Source: Bacillota bacterium (lineage in GTDB: Bacteria; Bacillota; Clostridia; Acetivibrionales; DSM-1351). Taken from it: a stretch of DNA of 8,592 bases. Shown here piece after piece: positions 5,786 through 8,592 of this stretch. Made by a program: the position numbers and the translations under genes. Under the pieces are notes generated by a model that saw only the letters and a program-made list of their open reading frames with translations, was not told the DNA's origin and ran no database searches. Positions within the stretch are counted from its first letter, which is position 1. Every line of letters begins with the position of its first letter. The stretch covers positions 1 to 8,592 of the forward strand of contig JAEWCZ010000057.1 of assembly GCA_023390335.1 (NCBI GenBank). Reading direction: 5' to 3'.

Positions 5786-5810
5786 ATAACAAGAAAGTAG
5801 GTAAATTATT

Positions 5811-6986
5811 ATGGCTAAAATCAAGTGTAAAAATATGATGTATGTCCAGCAGACTACAAGCATGTCAGCAAAAACAAAAGAGGATTTAGCTAAACTGGTG
5901 AAAGAAAAATTAAAGCCCAAAAAAAGTGCTTTAATTCTTCATGACAAGGATATTGATGAGAATGGGAATCCAGAAGCTGACCATATACATCTAATGCTCT
6001 CATTTGAAAATGCTCGCTATATTGATAGTATTGCAAAAATTTTAAAGGACAAACCTCAATATATTGAAAAATGGGATGGACTTGCAGAAAATGGATTTGC
6101 ATATTTGGTTCATGCAACCGAGAGTGCAAACGACAAATATCAGTACAATCCAAACGAAGTAATTGCAAATTTTGATTATGTGCAAGAACTTAAAAAAATT
6201 ACAAAAGCAGTCACAAATGCCGCCAATAATTCAAAATCTAGTACCCTGCTAGATTCCTTTTATGCTGGAGTTATTAGCAGAGATGAAGCAGAAAAATCAA
6301 TGACAGGAACGCAGTATGGAAAGTTCAGTAGACAGCTTGATGCGATTGAAAACAAACGAATGCAGGAAGAAGCACAAGCATGGATAAAACAGAAAATAGA
6401 GGAACACTCAACAGTTAAAACAATTTGGCTTTTTGGTACAGAGGGAACAGGAAAAACCTCATTAGCAAGACAGCTTGCGGAAAATAAAGGTGATAAGCCT
6501 TTCATTACAGGTTCAAGTAGGGATATCTTTCAAGGATATAAGGGCGAGCATACCATCATATTAGAAGAACTTAGACCTTTTAACTTTAATTATGAAGATT
6601 TTTTGCGTATAACTGACCCTTATGGATTCTACAATCAAGTTATGCTCCCTTCTCGTTACAAAGATAAGATGTTGGCTTGTGATTTGATAATCATAACTTC
6701 GCCATATGACCCTTGGAATTATTACGACCAACAATTTCATGTTTCAACAAGCCAAAAGGATGGATGTGTTAACCCAGCAATATTAGATAATTTCGGGCAG
6801 TTAAAGAGAAGAATTTCTTTAACAATCTATGCAGATTTAGATTATACATATGCAACACAATTTGATTCTGCAATTCATCAATATGAAGTGATAGATGGTA
6901 GCGAAAAGCCGAATCCATATTCCAGCAAACAACGTCCTGCGTCCATAATAGACCCATTAGATTTATATAATTCCATTATTGATTAA
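5811..6986 (+). CDS. Relaxase / rolling-circle Rep with HUH nuclease and SF3 helicase domains
   Basis: The 391-residue protein should nick the origin, bind the 5' end covalently and unwind. The N-terminal Rep_2-like (PF01719-type) nuclease shows LILHDKDIDENG (41-52), the metal-binding HIH of DHIHLMLSF (58-60), and YLVHATES...KYQY (98-112) with Tyr98 as the likely nucleophile. This matches the YLTH...K..Y pattern of pMV158 RepB. After a linker, a superfamily 3 (PF00910-type) helicase domain has Walker A GTEGTGKT (209-216), Walker B IILEE (249-253) and a motif C-like IIITSPYDPW (293-302). The HUH plus SF3 layout is that of CRESS-type Reps, and of relaxases of small Firmicutes IMEs. All key residues are present. 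The ribosome binding site (GTAGG, 9 bases upstream) is weak. The gene probably follows its own origin region. Confidence 0.9.
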   Translation: MAKIKCKNMMYVQQTTSMSAKTKEDLAKLVKEKLKPKKSALILHDKDIDENGNPEADHIHLMLSFENARYIDSIAKILKDKPQYIEKWDGLAENGFAYLVHATESANDKYQYNPNEVIANFDYVQELKKITKAVTNAANNSKSSTLLDSFYAGVISRDEAEKSMTGTQYGKFSRQLDAIENKRMQEEAQAWIKQKIEEHSTVKTIWLFGTEGTGKTSLARQLAENKGDKPFITGSSRDIFQGYKGEHTIILEELRPFNFNYEDFLRITDPYGFYNQVMLPSRYKDKMLACDLIIITSPYDPWNYYDQQFHVSTSQKDGCVNPAILDNFGQLKRRISLTIYADLDYTYATQFDSAIHQYEVIDGSEKPNPYSSKQRPASIIDPLDLYNSIID

Positions 6987-7107
6987 GGTTCGTGAATTAC
7001 ATGGAAAAGACAACAAAAGAGAAACAAATAATTTATTCACTATTGACTTCAAACCATTAGAAATAATGCTTTTCTGCAATCATGTTACAACAAGAATACA
7101 CAGGGAT

Positions 7108-7126
7108 ATGTGGATATAGCCCACAT
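7108..7126. repeat. Small hairpin between relaxase and integrase genes
   Basis: ATGTGG (7108-7113) and CCACAT (7121-7126) form a 6-bp stem with a 7-base loop in the 185-base gap before the integrase. No T-run follows. The gap holds no convincing gene and no clear promoter; the integrase may be read through from the relaxase gene. Confidence 0.3.
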
Positions 7127-7171
7127 GATTCATATAATTCCATTTAATTAGTACGAAAGGAGTGCAAATAT

Positions 7172-8380
7172 ATGACAACCAAAAATTCAATAGCTGAAAA
7201 CAATATATTGCATTCCATTCAATTCAGTGCTACCATGTTGACATCGGATATCATGAATATAGCACAGATAATGACTAAACGAGATCAACTGAAAGAAGTT
7301 ATTGATTTAAGTCGAATTAAGCAAAGGGAGGATAGTAGATTTTATATTTATATCAATCGGAAGCAATATGTAGCAAACAGTTATAATGAGTTAATCGAAA
7401 AATTATATGCACAATTAATTAAAGTCGATTTATCATCCCTTGAAAGCTTATTCCCCGAGTGGATGCTATGGAGGAGAGATTGTCAACCTGTGAGTAAGAA
7501 GAGCTTAAAGGAAAATCTTTATGTTTGGAACTCATTTTACAAAGACACTGATATCACCAAAAAACCTCTTTCCTCATTAAAAACAAAAGACTTTATATGC
7601 TTTTTTAGAGAATTGACTAAAGAAGGTACATTGACAAGAAAACGCTTCAACGATGGTAAATCCGTCTTAAACGGAATATTATATTATGCTGTGGAAAATG
7701 AATTAATTGAAACAAATCCACTAAATGATATTAATTACCGAATCTTTCGATACAAACCTTGCAATGATACCAATAAAACATTTTCTCTAGAGGAAAGACA
7801 ATCCATTCTCAATTATCTAGCAAACAAAAATGATATTTATTCATTAGGAATTCAATTACATTTCCATCTAGTTTGTAGGATAGGTGAGTTAAAAGCACTC
7901 AAGTGGTCTGATGTCTCTAATAACTCTATTCGCATTCAAGCACAACTGCTTGAAGAGCAAACTATGAATGATGATTTATCCTTTAATCCAAGGGTGCACA
8001 ACAATGTCAGTCACTTAAAAGGCAATACATCAAAAGGGTTTCGTAATATTCCTCTTACACCAAGTGCATTAAAAATCTTGGAGAGCATTAAAGCTATAAA
8101 TCCAAATGGTGAATATATTCTCCTGCATGAGGAACGCCAGCTTGCAACCGTTACATATAATAGATACTTGAAAAAATATTGTGAAGAACTTTCCATATCT
8201 TACAAGAGCAGTCATTCGATAAGATTTACTGTTGCGTCTCTCCTCTACAAAAATGGAATCGAAGCAACTAAAATTCAAGAGCTTCTTGGTCATACATCCT
8301 TAGCTATGACACTTCATTACCTTCGGAATGTTGGAAATAATGAGAAAGCAGATGAGAAGATTATAGAAATCCTTGGATAA
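7172..8380 (+). CDS. int: Tyrosine recombinase integrase
   Basis: The 402-residue enzyme integrates and excises the element at the 25-bp core. An arm-binding-like beta module lies near the N-terminus (RFYIYINRKQYVANSYNELI, about 56-75). A SAM-like core-binding domain follows (about 90-185), then the catalytic domain. The active site is complete: Arg236 in CRIGELKALKW, a likely Lys288 in the TSKGFRNIPL hairpin, His348 and Arg351 in HSIR, His374 in LLGHTS, and the Tyr383 nucleophile in HYLRN. Length and order match Tn916/ICE-type integrases. AAAGGAG, 9 bases upstream, supports the start. The gene sits next to the right attachment site, as is usual, with arm sites starting 6 bases after its stop. 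No excisionase gene is recognisable beside it. Confidence 0.95.
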   Translation: MTTKNSIAENNILHSIQFSATMLTSDIMNIAQIMTKRDQLKEVIDLSRIKQREDSRFYIYINRKQYVANSYNELIEKLYAQLIKVDLSSLESLFPEWMLWRRDCQPVSKKSLKENLYVWNSFYKDTDITKKPLSSLKTKDFICFFRELTKEGTLTRKRFNDGKSVLNGILYYAVENELIETNPLNDINYRIFRYKPCNDTNKTFSLEERQSILNYLANKNDIYSLGIQLHFHLVCRIGELKALKWSDVSNNSIRIQAQLLEEQTMNDDLSFNPRVHNNVSHLKGNTSKGFRNIPLTPSALKILESIKAINPNGEYILLHEERQLATVTYNRYLKKYCEELSISYKSSHSIRFTVASLLYKNGIEATKIQELLGHTSLAMTLHYLRNVGNNEKADEKIIEILG

Positions 8381-8385
8381 ATCGG

Positions 8386-8415
8386 ACTTGCATACACTTG
8401 CATACAAATTTGTAT
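8386..8415 (+). repeat. Right pair of integrase arm-type sites with adjoining palindrome
   Basis: ACTTGCATAC is repeated in tandem at 8386-8395 and 8396-8405, in the same orientation as the TGCATACA pair at 672-690. The second copy runs into a 14-bp perfect palindrome ATACAAATTTGTAT (8402-8415), which gives a partial inverted copy of the site. It lies just after the integrase stop codon and 50 to 80 bases from the crossover core. Confidence 0.62.
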
Positions 8416-8419
8416 ATAA

Positions 8420-8460
8420 CAAAATCCCGAAAACCTACTGTTTATCGTAGTTTCCGGGAT
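8420..8460 (-). terminator. Leftward intrinsic terminator carried at the right end of the element
   Basis: On the minus strand ATCCCGGAAACTAC pairs with GTAGGTTTTCGGGAT (one bulge, one G-U) around an 8-base loop, followed by TTTTGTTAT. It begins 5 bases past the tRNA-like 3' end at 8466. The direction and the G-U pair show it acts on leftward RNA, not on the integrase transcript. It would replace the terminator that integration moves away from the tRNA. Confidence 0.65.
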
Positions 8461-8465
8461 ATCTA

Positions 8466-8490
8466 AGAGGCGACAACCAGATTTGAACTG
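8466..8490 (-). repeat. Right attachment site (25-bp core, tRNA 3' end)
   Basis: This is a perfect copy of 591-615. Here two further bases (8491-8492) complete the T-stem, so ACCAG-TTCAAAT-CTGGT and the acceptor strand TGTCGCC-T can be read intact on the minus strand. For an element at a tRNA 3' end, this side should adjoin the rest of the tRNA gene, but no anticodon arm, D-arm or 5' acceptor (GGCGACA) is found to the right. Confidence 0.8.
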
Positions 8491-8592
8491 GTAAATATGA
8501 AATGCTGAATTATTCACTATTTATCAGAAGCCCTTGTAAACACTTGGCTTTCTAGCGTTTTTACTTTTCTGAAAATGCCATTATTTTCCCCC
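8491..8592. other. Right flank, no gene seen; possible rightward terminator-like hairpin
   Basis: No tRNA body or open gene is visible in these 102 bases. AGAAGCC (8526-8532) and GGCTTTCT (8546-8553) form an imperfect stem, followed by agcGTTTTTACTTTT. That looks like a rightward terminator or a remnant of one. The segment may be chromosomal DNA or the distal end of a second element inserted at the same tRNA. Confidence 0.3.

Larger units (their letters stand above)
591..8490. mobile_element. Integrative mobilizable element (IME) of about 7.9 kb
   Basis: The element is bounded by perfect 25-bp direct repeats (591-615 and 8466-8490) with the sequence of a tRNA 3' end. It has paired integrase arm sites just inside both ends and carries a tyrosine recombinase, an HUH plus SF3-helicase relaxase and a TcpA-like coupling ATPase. 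No mating-pore genes (VirB4/VirB6-like proteins or a cell-wall hydrolase) are present, so it should be mobilised by a helper rather than self-transmissible. IMEs combining a PF01719/PF00910-type relaxase with a TcpA-like ATPase and a tyrosine integrase are known in Firmicutes, especially streptococci. The cargo is a regulator, a secreted protein, a lipoprotein and one unknown gene. No antibiotic resistance gene is seen. Confidence 0.85.

Noticed and set aside
7937..7955. Short inverted repeat CAAGCA/TGCTTG inside the integrase gene
   Set aside because: It is only 6 bp with no matching context elsewhere, so it is expected by chance.
8420..8460. Rightward terminator for the integrase
   Set aside because: In the rightward transcript the stem has an A-C mismatch and is followed by atctaagagg rather than a T-run. 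It fits leftward termination only.
8526..8555. GCCAAGTG on the minus strand, resembling a tRNA-Cys D-arm, near the right core
   Set aside because: It is about 20 bases too far from the T-arm. No acceptor or anticodon stem can be paired, so it is not a tRNA body.
1..8592. CRISPR array, insertion sequence, rRNA, antibiotic resistance gene
   Set aside because: No regularly spaced repeats, transposase motifs, rRNA sequence or resistance-family motifs were seen on either strand.

Overview
The window is AT-rich and reads as Firmicutes DNA, most likely Clostridia and perhaps Lachnospiraceae. The grounds are strong AGGAGG-type ribosome binding sites, sigma-A-like promoters, Firmicutes-type HTH, TcpA and relaxase proteins, and an FnIII-type secreted protein of a kind common in gut Clostridia. 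This is judged by eye from protein style, not from a database match.

Most of the window is one integrated mobile element of about 7.9 kb, from 591 to 8490. It is bounded by a perfect 25-bp direct repeat that is the T-arm plus acceptor 3' strand of a tRNA on the minus strand. U at position 73 and the inferred GGCGACA acceptor suggest tRNA-Cys. Just inside each repeat is a pair of TTGCATACA-like sites about one helical turn apart, as expected of arm-type binding sites for a tyrosine recombinase. The integrase gene (7172-8380) lies at the right end. A TcpA/FtsK-like coupling ATPase (4170-5585) and a relaxase/Rep with an HUH nuclease plus an SF3 helicase domain (5811-6986) complete the mobilisation set. 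No type IV secretion channel genes are present, so this is best called an integrative mobilizable element (IME) that borrows another element's conjugation pore.

Layout from left to right: (1) 1-590, flank with the start of a leftward gene, a decayed reading frame and a tRNA-style terminator. (2) 591-691, left attachment site and arm sites. (3) 807-2716, a small Cro/CI-type regulator facing away from an apparent two-gene operon for a secreted FnIII protein and a lipoprotein, closed by a strong terminator; this is the cargo. (4) 2749-3339, an unknown leftward gene with a near-consensus promoter. (5) 3548-5585, a rightward operon of two small proteins and the coupling ATPase. (6) 5586-5810, a non-coding segment with two perfect GC-rich hairpins and a duplicated TTGACACCA box, the likely oriT and/or replication origin. 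(7) Relaxase, then integrase. (8) 8386-8490, right arm sites, a leftward terminator and the right attachment repeat. (9) A short right flank.

Expected working: Int with an unidentified directionality factor excises the element. The HUH relaxase nicks in the hairpin region and unwinds with its helicase domain. TcpA passes the DNA to a helper's pore. The most open questions are the exported cargo pair, which share a short motif; an AGCACAA/TTGTGCT dyad present both in the cargo leader and inside the tcpA coding sequence; and the absence of a tRNA body next to the right attachment site.
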